Part shown: one piece after another, positions 43,292-54,256 of the stretch | Layout of the letters: every line of letters starts with the position of its first letter | How positions within the stretch are numbered: position 1 is the stretch's first letter | Assembly (NCBI GenBank): GCA_024734495.1 | Contig: JALMQS010000850.1 | Span: 248,001 to 312,000 of the forward strand | Source: Forficula auricularia | Lineage: Eukaryota > Arthropoda > Insecta > Dermaptera > Forficulidae | Length of the DNA: 64,000 bases | Direction: 5' to 3' | Made by a program: the position numbers and the translations under genes | Notes under the pieces: model-generated | The model's input: the letters and a program-made list of their open reading frames with translations, nothing else | What the model was told of the DNA's origin: nothing | Database searches by the model: none

Positions 43292-44772
43292 TCTATATAA
43301 TAAAAATGAATTTCTTTTTCTTTGTAAGCGCAGATCTCTCAAATGCCTGGGCCGATTTGGCTAATTTTTTTTTTAAATGTTCGTAATAGTCCATTTCAGG
43401 TTAATATGTAAAAAAAAATCCGAAAAGTTGCCCGGAAAATTGGAAAATTCACGGAAAACTGAAACCAAATCTGAATTGCCAACATAGCTTGCCAAACAAT
43501 AAAAGAACTAAACTAGCAAACTAAACATTGGTTGGCGGCACTGTTTGTCATATTTTTGAATGTCATTCATTCTTAATAACATAGATAATAGAGTTCTAAC
43601 CACATTATCGTTGAAGAGGAATTTAATAATGCAACACAGATTTAAAAAAACTATCTATTTTTTTAAAGTACATTTAAAAACAAAAATTAAAAAATAAACT
43701 CCAACGGATCGTTGCTAAACTTTATCCAATGTACTATCTTATTCTTAAATAAAGTACTTTAAAATATAATTTTACAAAAAACTATATATGACCTTTTTTG
43801 TGGACCACAAGGTACTTAATTACAATGAATTTTAAAACCCACAAATATTAATTTGACAATTTAATTGATGAACTCAAAAATTGCTATTTAATTAAATAAA
43901 CTGCAACGGATCGTTGCTAAACTTTATCCAAATTCATTTGAAATATTAATATGTTTATTCCTTTATTATTAATCAGATATCACTTGCTATTTGCAGTTCA
44001 TGTTAACCATGCGCGGATCCAGGGGGGGCGATGAGGGCGACCCCCCCCAAAGCATTGGAGATCAACAATTTTTATATGTTTATTTAATATTTTTTTTTAT
44101 ATATAACATTAAATTTTAAAATTGAAGAAAATAAAGTTCTATGTGGGGGGGGGGGGGTCGAGGAATAGCCATTCTACATTCGATTTTTGACGTTTCGGTT
44201 TTTATTGGTAGCCATTGGTGAAGACATGGAGAAATCGACTTAAAATCAAAAATAGCAATCGATTCTCATCTAATACTTGAGGAATAACAATTCTACATTA
44301 GATTTTTGACCCTTCGATTATTATTGGTAACCATTGCTGAAGACATGGAGGAATCGACTTAAAATCAAAAATAACGATCGATTCTTATCTAATACTAGAG
44401 GAATAACCTTATTGCATTCCATTTTTGATGTTTTGACTATTAATGGCAAGCTCTACTGAAAACGTGGAAGAATCGACTTAAAATCAATAAGACTAAATTC
44501 TTTTATGATAAACAACTCAAGCTTGAGAATAAGATAATTTTTTATAAATAGAGATTTTTAATACATTTTAAATATTTGTTTCATCTTATTTGTTATGAGT
44601 GTATATTACAGTTAAATAGAATCTCAAATTATATCTATTTAAGACTTTATAATAAAACAATTATATTTATTCTCTGTAACTAATAAAACATCAATAAAAC
44701 AGCCACGTGGGGGTCCAGGGGGCGAAGCTCTATGTGCAGCTCAGGCAGGCCTTGAGCTAGATTTAAAGCTAG
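43292..44772 (+). mobile_element. Helitron-like element, composite copy
   Basis: Starts TCTATATAATAAAAATGAAT after A and matches the 5' end of 6741-8110 to about 43695. The 3' part (ACAGCCACGTGGGGGTCCAG, hairpin GCTCAGGCAGGCCTTGAGC) ends CTAG/T at 44769-44772 (or 44757-44760). The middle is replaced by other repeats, so it may be two joined pieces. Confidence 0.6.
44162..44500 (+). repeat. Tandem array, three ~121-base units
   Basis: Units begin GAGGAATA(A/G)C and contain TTTTTGACGTTTCGGTTTTT, GGTAGCCATTGGTGAAGAC and GAATCGACTTAAAATCAA. Two units in reverse lie at 48205-48475. On the minus strand a GGCTA/TAGCC-type stem precedes CCGAAACGTC, but no CTGANGA is left. Confidence 0.7.
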
Positions 44773-45340
44773 TACTATATATATATGTGTGTGTGTGTAT
44801 TGGCACTTTTTTGCACAAGTATGTATGTGTGTGGTTTTGTATCTTCTTTTTGTTAACAGTTTTTCTATTTGAGGTGGAATAAAAGAAGGCGTGCGATTAA
44901 TCCAAGCTGAATGGTTGGAGTGGCAGATAAAATCCCTCCCTTTGGGGGGTCTCTATAGACTAGCCAGCCAGCCAGGTGCTTCTCTCCTGAATGGTTAACC
45001 GCAATGGACTCTCTCTCTCTTATATGGCTAACTAGAGTGAGTGATAGAGATATGTGTCTCTAGGGATAGGGATAGGGATACAATGGGCATCGTAGATCAC
45101 GCCTCGGTTCAATTCAAAACGCAAATCATCATCAATTGCGCTCAACGGATACAGTGAAGGGTGCCGACGAGGCTCTTACCACGCACTGTATTTAGAAGTC
45201 TCTTATGCCCTGAAAGAATAAAAAGAATATCCTTCAACTGAGTTATTGATGCCAAATACAATGGAGAGGAGTTAGGTGGATGGACGGACAACCTCAGGGG
45301 GGCTCAAAAAGGGGGCAATCAATGAAAGAAACGAGGCAGC
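44773..45340. other. Apparently unique sequence, no gene recognised
   Basis: Less AT-rich than the surroundings, with (TG)n at 44785, (CT)n at 45010, AGGGAT repeats at 45063 and AGCC repeats at 44960. No splice-bounded open frame stands out. Confidence 0.45.
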
Positions 45341-45375
45341 GAGATGAAATTAAAAAATATAAATAAAATATACTT

Positions 45376-45455
45376 TATAATTAAGTAATGGAGAGGATTC
45401 AGCCAAATTGGCCCATTGGCTGAATCCCTCTCCATTACTTAATTATATTCATATA
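45376..45455. repeat. Short hairpin
   Basis: TAATGGAGAGGATTCAGCCA and its complement enclose AATTGGCCCA. Confidence 0.7.
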
Positions 45456-45524
45456 CAGCCATCAAATTGTATCAAAATATACTTTAATATGAAAGATTAT
45501 TAATTTGCCGATGGTAATAGATTC

Positions 45525-45935
45525 AAATTTACTAGAAAATCATAAGATGGTGTCATCTATTAAATCCGATGGAATGGAATATTTTTAATTATATGTCAGA
45601 GGGGTCGTTTTTCACCCTTGAGGAATCGAACCTTATTATATTATATTATATTAATTATACGGCATGGCTATATGTTTAAATTTAGAATCACTATATCGCG
45701 AAATTTTACAAATTAAGATAACAATCTTTGAGTAAAATATTTTACGCGTTTACTTATGTCAGAGAGGTTCGTATCCCGCAGGTGAGCCAGATGGCCCGGG
45801 TTGCTGTTACTGGCACTCAGGTTCGATTCCCGAGGGGGTGAAAAACAACCCCTCTGACATATATAATTTAAATATTCCATTCCATCGGATTTAATAGATG
45901 ACACCATATTATGATTTTCTAAAATATACTTTTTG
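45525..45935. repeat. Foldback with tRNA-like module
   Basis: ATTAAATCCGATGGAATGGA and its complement mark the arms. At 45770-45855 the plus strand has A-box-like TGAGCCAGATGG and B box GGTTCGATTCCC within GAGAGGTT...CCTCTGACA pairing. Same architecture as 1395-1990 with a different tRNA-like core. Confidence 0.65.
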
Positions 45936-46055
45936 GAAAGACAAATTGGAAGAAAAAGCGATATTTTTTTCCAAGACCAGATACGCATTCATAAAGAGAA
46001 ATCAATTAGTTTTCTTGTGCTTGATGGAAATAAACATATACATCATATAATTTAT

Positions 46056-47265
46056 TACTTTACCATACAGGGTATGGTCAAGTATTGTAATCGTGCATGA
46101 AAAAGTGTTTGTTTTTTTTGACATATCTCAAAAATGGCTGAAACTATTTTGATTAAAAAAATTGAGCGAAATCATGGCATTTCGGTTTACAAAAAAGCTC
46201 TAATAAGTGAACATCGAAAAAATTATATTTTTCGAGATAATAATTGATTTGTCAAAATGTCTGTCCGGTTGTCTGGTTGTTAGTTAGTCTGTGCGTTACC
46301 AATTTTTTGTGGACGAGCTAGCTCAAAAACTAGTTTGAATATCGAAACCCAAATTTCACACGTAGTTTTGGTGCATTGAGATTAAGAGCTGATTAGATTT
46401 TGGTGCATATCGACCCAAAATTAAGGGGTGGAGGAGGGGTTAAAAATTAAAAATCTAGGCCATTTGAGCAAACTCGACCAAATTTTGTATACATAATCAG
46501 TGGGACGCCAGAAGTCTAAAAATGCAAAAACTAACCGCCGAAATGGGGAGGGGGGTCAAAAATTGAAAATCTTGGCCATTTACCAAACTCAACCAAATTT
46601 TGTATACATAATCAGTGAGACCCCAGAATTCTAAAATTGCAAAAACTAACCGCCTAGAAATGGGGGGGTGGTCAAAAATTGAAAATCTGGTCTCTTGTAC
46701 CAAACTCAACCAAATTTTGTATACATAATCAGTGGGACGCCAGAAGTCACAAAATTTTTGTGAAAACTAACCCCCGAAATGGGGAGGGGAGGGAGGAGGG
46801 GGCCAAAAATTGAAAATCTGGGCCACTACTGCAAACTCAGCCAAATTTTGTACACTTAATCAGTGGGACGCCAGAAGTCTAAAAATGCAAAAACTAACCC
46901 CCGAAATGGGGAGGGGGAGGGGAGGGGGTCAAAAATTGAAAATCTTGGCCATTTACCAAACTCAACCAAATTTTGTATACATAATCAGTGGGACGCCAGA
47001 AGTCTAAAAATGCAAAAACTAACCGCCGAAATGGGGAGGGGTGGTCAAAAATTGAAAATCTTGGCCATTTACCAAACTCAACCAAATTTTCTATACATAA
47101 TCAGTGAGACCCCAGAATTCTAAAATTGCAAAAAATAAACGCCTAAAATGGGGGGGGGGGGTCAAAAAATGAAAATCTGGTCTCTTGTACCAAACTCAAC
47201 AAATTTTGTATACATAATCAGTGGGCCCCAGGAGTCTAAAATGCAACAACCAACCCCCTCCCCTA
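46056..47265 (+). mobile_element. Element with internal ~118-base minisatellite, copy 1
   Basis: Left end TACCATACAGGGTATGGTCA, a ~370-base unique arm, then seven units with CAACCAAATTTTGTATACAT spaced 115-125 bases. It stops at ACATGATTATAAATAATTTT. The arm is the reverse of 58140-58490 and 62080-62420. Confidence 0.75.
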
Positions 47266-47401
47266 CATGATTATAAATAATTTTATTAAATATAAGTGAG
47301 GGGGCCAGGTTGCATGAGAAGGTCAAGTGGATGGCCACATTAGAACACGTCAGCTTATTTTTTTATTTAGTTTCAAAGATTTGACCATCATCATTAGTAT
47401 T

Positions 47402-48180
47402 TTTAACCGACTTCAAAAAAGGAGGAGGTTCTCATTCGACTGATTTTTGTCTCTATGTTACCTGATATCTTCGCCAATTGTGAACCGATTTTGATGATTT
47501 TTTTTGCATTGGGTTCAGTCTACTTTCCGATTGGTCCCGTTTTTTTTCATTGGTATTGGACCTTTTTTGCTATGTTTGTTCAGGCATAACTTCTTTGTTT
47601 ATGAACCGATTTTAATGATTCTTTCTGCGCTTGGATCAGTATAGCTCCTATAGCTCCAAGAGGGTCAAGATACCTATTTATTTATTTATTTTATGTATGT
47701 TCAGCGAGAACTTTTTGCCTCGTAGACCGATTTCGAAGATTCTTTTTTTATTGGAAAGGGGTACCTTAGTGGTGGTCCCATATTAATTTGGTCAAGTTCT
47801 GATGATATGATCAATGACGAAATAACTTAAATCTCCAATTCTTATGAGCAAATAATCGACATTATAATAAATAAGATCTTTTATAAAAAAAATCTTAAAA
47901 CATTCATTTAAAACCTGCAAACGTTTCGAGAGAATTTCTATATTTATGAATTGAATTTTATTTATCATTTTATTATTCATTCACCCGAATCTTTCTCTTA
48001 CGAGATGCATGCAAGGTATTATATTAAGTCACTATTAATAACATCACTAAAAAGAGAAAAATAATAATTATTTTTATAAAAAAAATAAAACCGACTTCAA
48101 AAAAATTAAATTCAACAAATAAAATAATAAGAATTCAAAAATAAAATAAAATGCACTAAAGTGTCTGTGCTAAACAAACT
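47402..48180 (+). repeat. Dispersed repeat AACCGACTTCAAAAAAGGAG, copy 2
   Basis: Matches 5316-5810 and 62690-63245 (GTGAACCGATTTTGATGATT, CATTGGTATTGGACCTTTTT). It runs into the left arm of the 5862 hairpin family at 48080. A decayed CTAATGATGATGGTC...GAAAC motif lies just before it on the minus strand (47380-47400). Confidence 0.65.
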
Positions 48181-48204
48181 CAAAGTTGAGTTGTTTGCCA
48201 TAAA

Positions 48205-48475
48205 AAGAATTTAGTGTTTTTGATTTTAAGTCGATTCTTCCACGTTTTCAGCAGAGGTTGCCATTAATAGTCAAAACATCGAAAATGGAATGCAATAAGG
48301 TGATTCCTCCAGTAGTAGATAAGAATCGATCCTTATTTTTGATTTTAAACCGATTCCTCAAAGTCTTCAGCAATGGTTACTAATAATAGCCGTAACGTCA
48401 AAAATCCAATGTAGAATGGTTATTCCTCGACTATTAAATGAGAATCGATCATTATTTTTGAATTAAAGTCAACAT
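48205..48475 (-). repeat. Two reversed units of the 44162 array
   Basis: GAATCGATC, TTTTGATTTTAA, CTTCAGCAATGGTTAC and CCGTAACGTCAAAAATCCAA match the 44 kb units in reverse. A GCAACGGATCGTTGC palindrome repeat follows at 48555. Confidence 0.7.
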
Positions 48476-48732
48476 AAACTGCAAATTGCAAGTGATATCT
48501 GATTAATAATAAAGGAATAAACATATTGATATTTCAAATGAATTTGGATAAAGTTTAGCAACGATCCGTTGCAGTTTATTTCTAATTAATTCTATTATTT
48601 TTCATTAAATTTCTTCCAGAACATAAGTGACTTGATTTAAATTTTTCGTTAAATTGAAGGGTTGGTTTTGTCACAAATATAATAAAACAATAATTTTAAT
48701 AACTATTTGTATTATTTAATTGATAACTATAC

Positions 48733-48767
48733 AGTTTCGGTCACCACTGGTCGACCATCCTCAGTAG
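48733..48767 (-). ncRNA. Hammerhead-like motif, CTGAGGA core
   Basis: Minus strand CTGAGGA (48764-48758), T, GGTC...GACC hairpin, GAAA (48738-48735), C-TGTATA-GTT. H17 would be U. Same family as the decayed core at 2983-3012. Confidence 0.5.
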
Positions 48768-49043
48768 TTCTAAAAATTGAAATGAAACACTTATTTACAT
48801 TTTTTCTTTTTATAGAGAATTATATAACACAAATTTTTTTTTTTTTTTATAATAATTTGAAATCATACATATACATCATCTCGTTCAAGAACCGGAATTT
48901 GTCATTTCACATGAAACATTCATTCTTAAATCTTCAATATAGATACATCACATAATTCATTACAATATACATGTATATATATATATAGCAACAATTTATA
49001 AAAACGTTTATCACTGAACTAGAAACTATTTTGAATTAATGAT

Positions 49044-49234
49044 TTTTTTTTTTTTTTTTTTTTTCGCTTTTCGGCCCTTCTAGCCATAAGCCTAATTACG
49101 ATACTAGATATATTTTTAAAATTTGTCTCTCTACCCCCGGGGGTCAGATTTTGGCTGGCTGCCTCGAGTCGGATTCGAACCCGGGTCTCCTGGATAGCTC
49201 GCTGTCACGCTACCGACTAGCCTATCGACCCCCC
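49044..49234 (-). mobile_element. Full-length tRNA-derived SINE (191 bases)
   Basis: An exact 11-base duplication GAATTAATGAT (49033-49043, 49235-49245). Minus strand: GGGGGTCGATAGGCTAGTCG head, A-box-like TAGGCTAGTCGG, B box GGGTTCGAATCC, a short body and a ~22-base poly(A). It has no hammerhead. A recent insertion by its clean ends. Confidence 0.92.
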
Positions 49235-49249
49235 GAATTAATGATTATA

Positions 49250-50440
49250 TTAAATACTATTTTCAATTTTATTTTTTTCTAATTATCTCATTGCATCGTC
49301 AATTATTATATAATTAAAAAATCCATTATAAATAATCCATTCTAGAAACACATTATAAGTTAATTCACTCTTTATTTTTTATTTTTTTATTAATGAAATT
49401 AATGAAATATCAAAAAATACACATCTCCCTATTACATTTTTTCTTATAAAATCAATACCTGTTTAATCAACATACTAAATCAATTCAACACTCTCACAAC
49501 AATGACACAATGAGACTATAACATTCTGATATGTTTTCCGAATCCATTTTGAAATTTACACAATTATCGATATCCTTCAATATATATAAAGAGATTCTTT
49601 TATTTTTCTCTTGGTCCAATTTTTCTCATAATCTAGTATCTTTACTCCTTCAAAATCGAAACTATGCTCGTTGTCAATAGCATGAATGGATAACGCGGAG
49701 ACCAATTTATTTTTCATTTCTATTTTAACTAATTTTATTAAATATTAGATACTAGACTTTCTTTTGACTCAATTGGAGGGAAGAGACCTCCTTAATTCTG
49801 TTAATATGAATTTTTCTAGTTTGATTGCCAATAAAATGGACGAAAAATCTCTTCTGGTATAAATCACTGCCAAAAGTGAACTTTCCCTCGAGAGATAGAG
49901 GGATGAACAAAAAAAAGAAAAAAAAAGAACGAGCTATCGAAGGGGGTGTGGAGGAGGGATAGAGGGGAAAGGGAAGGGGGAAGCGAACCAAGGAGAAAAG
50001 AAGAATAGAAGATAGAAGAGAGAAGAGGGAGATGGACTAGGCATGCGATTTGTGCACTGAAGCGAGGCTCCGCCCCCCGCACCCCCGCCCCCGAACCCAC
50101 CCCCGCACCCCTTGGCAGACAGACCGACAGATAGACATACAGGGGTTGCAACCGCCTGCCTGCCAGCACACCCTCGATTCGCTTCCAAGCCAAGGCACAC
50201 ACACACACACACACACACATACTCAATTTAATAAGCAGAAAAATGAAATGGACAGATACACAACACTCCTCCAGGTGTGCAACATTAATTAACCACTAAC
50301 ATCACACACACACACATATATATGCGGAGGATAACAAGAAAGCAAATTTCATACGAGAGATTACCACAGATTGCTTGGACTAAAGTAAATTCGCCATTTT
50401 GGGGGAGATTTTTTTTTTTTTTTTTTAACAATCACAAATC
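49250..50440. other. Low-complexity region, no gene recognised
   Basis: Purine-rich at 49900-50040, GC-rich C runs at 50075-50110, (CA)n at 50195-50219. Overlapping minus-strand ORFs (49752-50226) follow this composition and show no domain. Confidence 0.5.
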
Positions 50441-50499
50441 AGAGAAATAAAGCCCGGTTAATCTCAAGTACTTATCCCAATTTTAAAGAATTAAAAAAC

Positions 50500-51780
50500 T
50501 ACTATCTTACTCTAGAGTAAAGTACTTTAAAATATAATTTTACTAAAATTTTATTTAACCTTTTTTGTGGTCCCCAAGGTTCTTAATTAGGATATTAAAT
50601 TTCATCAAAATTGGTTAAGTCATTTTCAAGATATTTAGAAAAAACTAAAAAAAGTACTCAAATAAAGTACTAATGTTTGTAGGCCGATATGTACCAAAAA
50701 CTAATCAGCGCTTCATTTTGTTAAAAGAATGGTAGGTTTTCAATTTCATTTCAATCGGTGCAACAGTGTGGAAAAAATCGTGGACGGAAAAAACGATAAC
50801 ATACATCCATACATCCGCACGCACTAAATGAAAAAATCTCCCTTTTTGACCCCTAGACGACACCCCATGTGTTTTTGGCAAAACCGTCATGTGCTAAAAT
50901 TCAACCTAATTGAATACTACAATTTGTGACTTTAATTGAGACCATAGGTTCCGTAGTCTTACCTGAGGACCTTTGAAGTCGCGCTTGCCGCGAGACCGAT
51001 TACAATACTTTCACCATAAAAACATGCTTCTAAAAAGTACAAAATAATGTAATACTTAATCAAAAAGGGTGGGGCACTTTGTCGAAATTAATTTAAAATT
51101 TCTGCGCCCCCACACTTTTTGATTAAGTATTACATAATTTTGTACTTTTTAGAAGCATGTTTTTTACTTTATCCAATGCGAAGCATGGGAGAAAGTATTG
51201 TAATGGGTCTCGCGGCAAGCGCGACTTCAAAGGGTCCTCAGGTAAAGACTACGGAACCCATGGACTCAATTAAGGTCACAAATTGAAGTATTCAATGAGA
51301 TTGAATTTTAGCACGTGACGGTTTTTCCAAAAATTACCTGGAAATTCGTCGAGAGGCTAAAAAGTGCCATTTTTTTTGGAAGTGCGTGGGGATGGATGGA
51401 TGGATGGATGGATGGATGTGTGTGTGTGTGTTATCGTTTATTTCGTCCACGATTTTTTCCACACCTTTGTGCTGATTGAAATGAAATTGAAAACCTACCA
51501 TTAGTTTAACAAAATGAAGCGCTGATTAGTTTTTGGTACATATCGGTCCACAAACATTACTACTTTATTTAAGTACTTTTTTAGTTTTTTCTAAATATCT
51601 TGAAAATGACTTAACCAATTTTGATAAAATTTAATATCCTAATTAAGTACCTTGGGGACCACAAAAAAGGTTAAATAAAGTTTTTAGTAAAATTATATTT
51701 TAAAGTACTTTACTCAAGAACATATTAATATTTCAAATGAATTTGGATAAAGTTTAGCAACGATCCGTTGCAGTTTATTT
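50500..51780. repeat. 1.3-kb foldback, arms ~550 bases
   Basis: AAAGTACTTTAAAATATAAT, TGGTACATATCGGCC-type and GTCGCGCTTGCCGCGAGACC sequences are mirrored about 51095. Terminal fragments recur at 9880-9990 and 43720-43830. A GATG/TG microsatellite sits at 51395-51430. Confidence 0.8.
51037..51163. mobile_element. Hairpin MITE, copy 2
   Basis: AAAAGTACAAAATAATGTAA and its complement, loop with GGGTGGGGCAC. Same element as 16378-16500. Confidence 0.75.
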
Positions 51781-51784
51781 TATA

Positions 51785-52430
51785 AATATATTATATTTCA
51801 AATTGATAAAGGGAGAATTTCTCCCAAATGTCCAAATGGGATGGAATTGATTTACATGTAATTGTAAATTTAGAATATTTTTTGGAATGCTCGTTAAAGT
51901 AGGTCAAAATTCGATTATAAGATTCAACCCAGACAGTAAGTATAAGAGAAACTAAGTTAAATAAAAGTGCATGTAATAGAGCCATATTGGGATTCATTAT
52001 TATGTATTTTTCTGTATATATAATATGTACTTAAGAGGAAAGAGGGCTGGATTGAAGGGGTGGGGAAGCAAGCGGGAGGGGTCTAAATGGTTTTTGGGTC
52101 ATTTACTTTGACCATAAGGAAGTCCATTAAGAGCGATTCTTTTGCTTTCTTTCTTTCTAAGGGGTATATGGGGTATGTTGTTGTGGCTCATTAAAGGTAT
52201 CCCTGCAACCGCAATAAATAGAAATGAATCACATCCTCTTCTCATATATTAACGTCTCTTTAACATTTAATGGGCTACAATCTTTATCTAAATACGTAAT
52301 AGATTCAAAGCGAAGTATTTCAATTGTTATACTCGTAAATCATTGATAAAATGATTCTCTATCGGGCTTGTTTTCGCCGTTAGGAGGGCTTACCAGGGAT
52401 TGATGGATGGACAAGCAGCGATTAATTGAA
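51785..52430. other. Unclassified, apparently unique sequence
   Basis: Purine-rich segment at 52030-52085, TTTC repeats at 52145. No coding or repeat identified. Confidence 0.4.
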
Positions 52431-52619
52431 AATATTATTAAATGAATTTAACTTTTAAGGACATCATAGATATTAGAGAAATATTTTTACATTGCATATC
52501 AGAGAGGTTCGTCCCCTTAGGAATCGAACCCAAGCGCTAACTAAGCTTGCCGGGCCAGTAGCCAAACCCTTAAGACAAATCTGGTTTGGGGGAATACAAG
52601 TGAATTCATTTTAAGGGGT

Positions 52620-53322
52620 CTTTCTGTTGCTCAGAATATTGTTATTAAGATTATACTAAAAAAGCATCCAAGATTTTCCACGCTGGCGTTATATGATGAG
52701 TTTAGGTACTGAATTTAAAACAATTATTCCTATTGAATGCTTGTATTCATTTATATAGAATAAATTGTACAAATTACAATTTGCATTATTACCCCACACG
52801 TATATCTAGCAGAACAAATATAATTTTGCCCAGGATTAAAACTGAATTATACTCGAGACATGCTCAAATTGTTGGCCTGAGAATGGCAATAAAGTATAGA
52901 TATAATTATGATCAATTTAGAAATGTTAGACATATAAAGAGTTTTTTAATTAATTCTGGCTTTCTAAGAATGTGAATTTGTATGACGATTTTATTTTATT
53001 TTGATTTACTTTATTTTATGTTGTTTTACTTTTTATTTTGTCTTTGTTCTTTTATGTCTTTAATTTAAAGTAATTTATTAAATTTATGTTTTTGAATTTC
53101 TCTGTTAATTTATCTTAAAATTTAACCCTCGACTCAAGATTAATCTTACAGAGGGTTAAATTTTATTTTATTTCATTTTAATATAATACATATAGTTGTG
53201 TTCATGATTTGAATTTTGATTCAAATTTTAATTGATAAATATTGTTAAGGTTCAATATGTATTAATATATATGTAAACTGTGCATGTAAACTGAGCCAAA
53301 TAATAAATAAATAAATAAATAA
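52620..53322 (+). pseudogene. LINE 3' end with broken ORF
   Basis: Translations give SVAQNIVIKIILKKHPRFST then LALYDEF in one frame and VLNLKQLFLLNACIHLYRI in the next, so a frameshift lies near 52700. The second frame continues to PTRISSRTNIILPRIKTELY, SRHAQIVGLRMAIKYRY and the stop at 52973. The TR...NI.LPR.KT....S....G...(W/K)N pattern is typical of C-termini of several LINE clades. An AAT-type tail ((AAAT)n at 53296-53322) ends the insert. It sits inside the composite foldback. Confidence 0.6.
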
Positions 53323-53924
53323 ATTGGATAATGGTGCCGAAATGAGGTTGAAAAAAAAAAAAATCTCTTGACCTGCAACATATAAGTACGAGCTTTCGTG
53401 CGTGCCTTCGGCACGCCCTCGAAGCTCGGCCCTCCGGGCTGGTGCCCTGGCGGGCAGCGTCTCGGTCCAAAAATCTTATTCCTCTTAAAAAAACCACACT
53501 CCAAATGTATACCCGTAAACTACCGAAAATACATCGTCTCTTAAAAGTTTCGCCTCTTTAATTTTTGAGTGGCCTGGGGGGGGGGGGGGAGGAACAATTA
53601 TCAATATATTTAATGTTTCTTAATTTAAAATGAATTGGAGTCTTTCATTTCAAAATTCGAGTCCAAATTAGAATTATATTTCAAATTTGCCTGGTTAATG
53701 AAAATCGATTGGAGCCATCAGTTTAAAATCCGAGCTGACAATTATATTTCAAATTTGCCTCGTTAATTAATATATATTTAATGTTTCTTAATTTAAAATC
53801 TATTGGTGATTTTTCATTTTCATTCGAGTTCAAATGAATACAATATTATCTCGACACAAAGTCTAAATCAAAAATATATAGTTTTAGTAACAGAAATCAA
53901 GTATTAAATATTAATGTTACATTG

Positions 53925-53995
53925 GTCTAATGGCTAGAGCTCATGCCCTTAGTTCAAGAGTTCGTCGGTTCGATTCTAGGCAAGAGGGTAATTTT
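53925..53995 (+). other. tRNA-like Pol III module
   Basis: A box TGGTCTAATGG and B box GGTTCGATTCT 42 bases apart, framed by inverted flanks. The reverse copy is at 54775-54850. It lacks a clean tRNA acceptor stem and is not called a tRNA gene. Confidence 0.5.
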
Positions 53996-54057
53996 TTTAG
54001 AGAAATTTCTCTAAGCGATGTTACAAATTAATCTAGACAAATATATATAGTATAAGA

Positions 54058-54095
54058 CGTATGTTTCGTCATTTTATTTTTGACTTTCTCAGCGA
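54058..54095 (-). ncRNA. Hammerhead-like motif (54 kb pair, reversed)
   Basis: Minus strand CTGAGAA (54092-54086), AGTCA...TGAC hairpin, GAAA (54067-54064), CATACGTC. The core box differs from CTGANGA at one base. Confidence 0.4.
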
Positions 54096-54209
54096 CTTAT
54101 TTCTCAACTCAATTGTCCAATATCATTATGAGAAACATTCTTTTTCTTCTTTTCCAATTTTTTTAGATAGAATATTTCACATAATTATCGGAAATTGATT
54201 TGAGAATTA

Positions 54210-54256
54210 AGTTGCTGAGAAAGTCACAAATAAAATGACGAAACGTATACGTCTTA
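54210..54256 (+). ncRNA. Hammerhead-like motif (54 kb pair, direct)
   Basis: CTGAGAA at 54215-54221, GTCA-CAAATAAA-TGAC stem II, GAAA at 54240-54243, then ACG-TATA-CGT stem III with C54253 at the cleavage position. The stem III loop TATA matches the Penelope motif. The core has A for G8. Confidence 0.45.

Noticed and set aside
46440..47260. CRISPR-like regularly spaced repeat
   Set aside because: Units are contiguous ~118-base tandem repeats without unique spacers, inside a eukaryotic transposon.
49752..50226. Minus-strand ORFs of 79-120 codons
   Set aside because: They consist of low-complexity Ser/Leu/Phe and Cys-Val runs from purine-rich and CA repeats, with no domain.
53252..53504. GC-rich ORFs with GRASRACRR-type residues, also at 55652-55910
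   Set aside because: The same GC-rich segment occurs in both arms of a foldback and resembles a Helitron-type 3' terminus; not protein coding.
53930..53995. tRNA gene at 53.9 kb
   Set aside because: A and B boxes are present but no 7-bp acceptor stem; repeated in reverse at 54.8 kb as part of a repeat.
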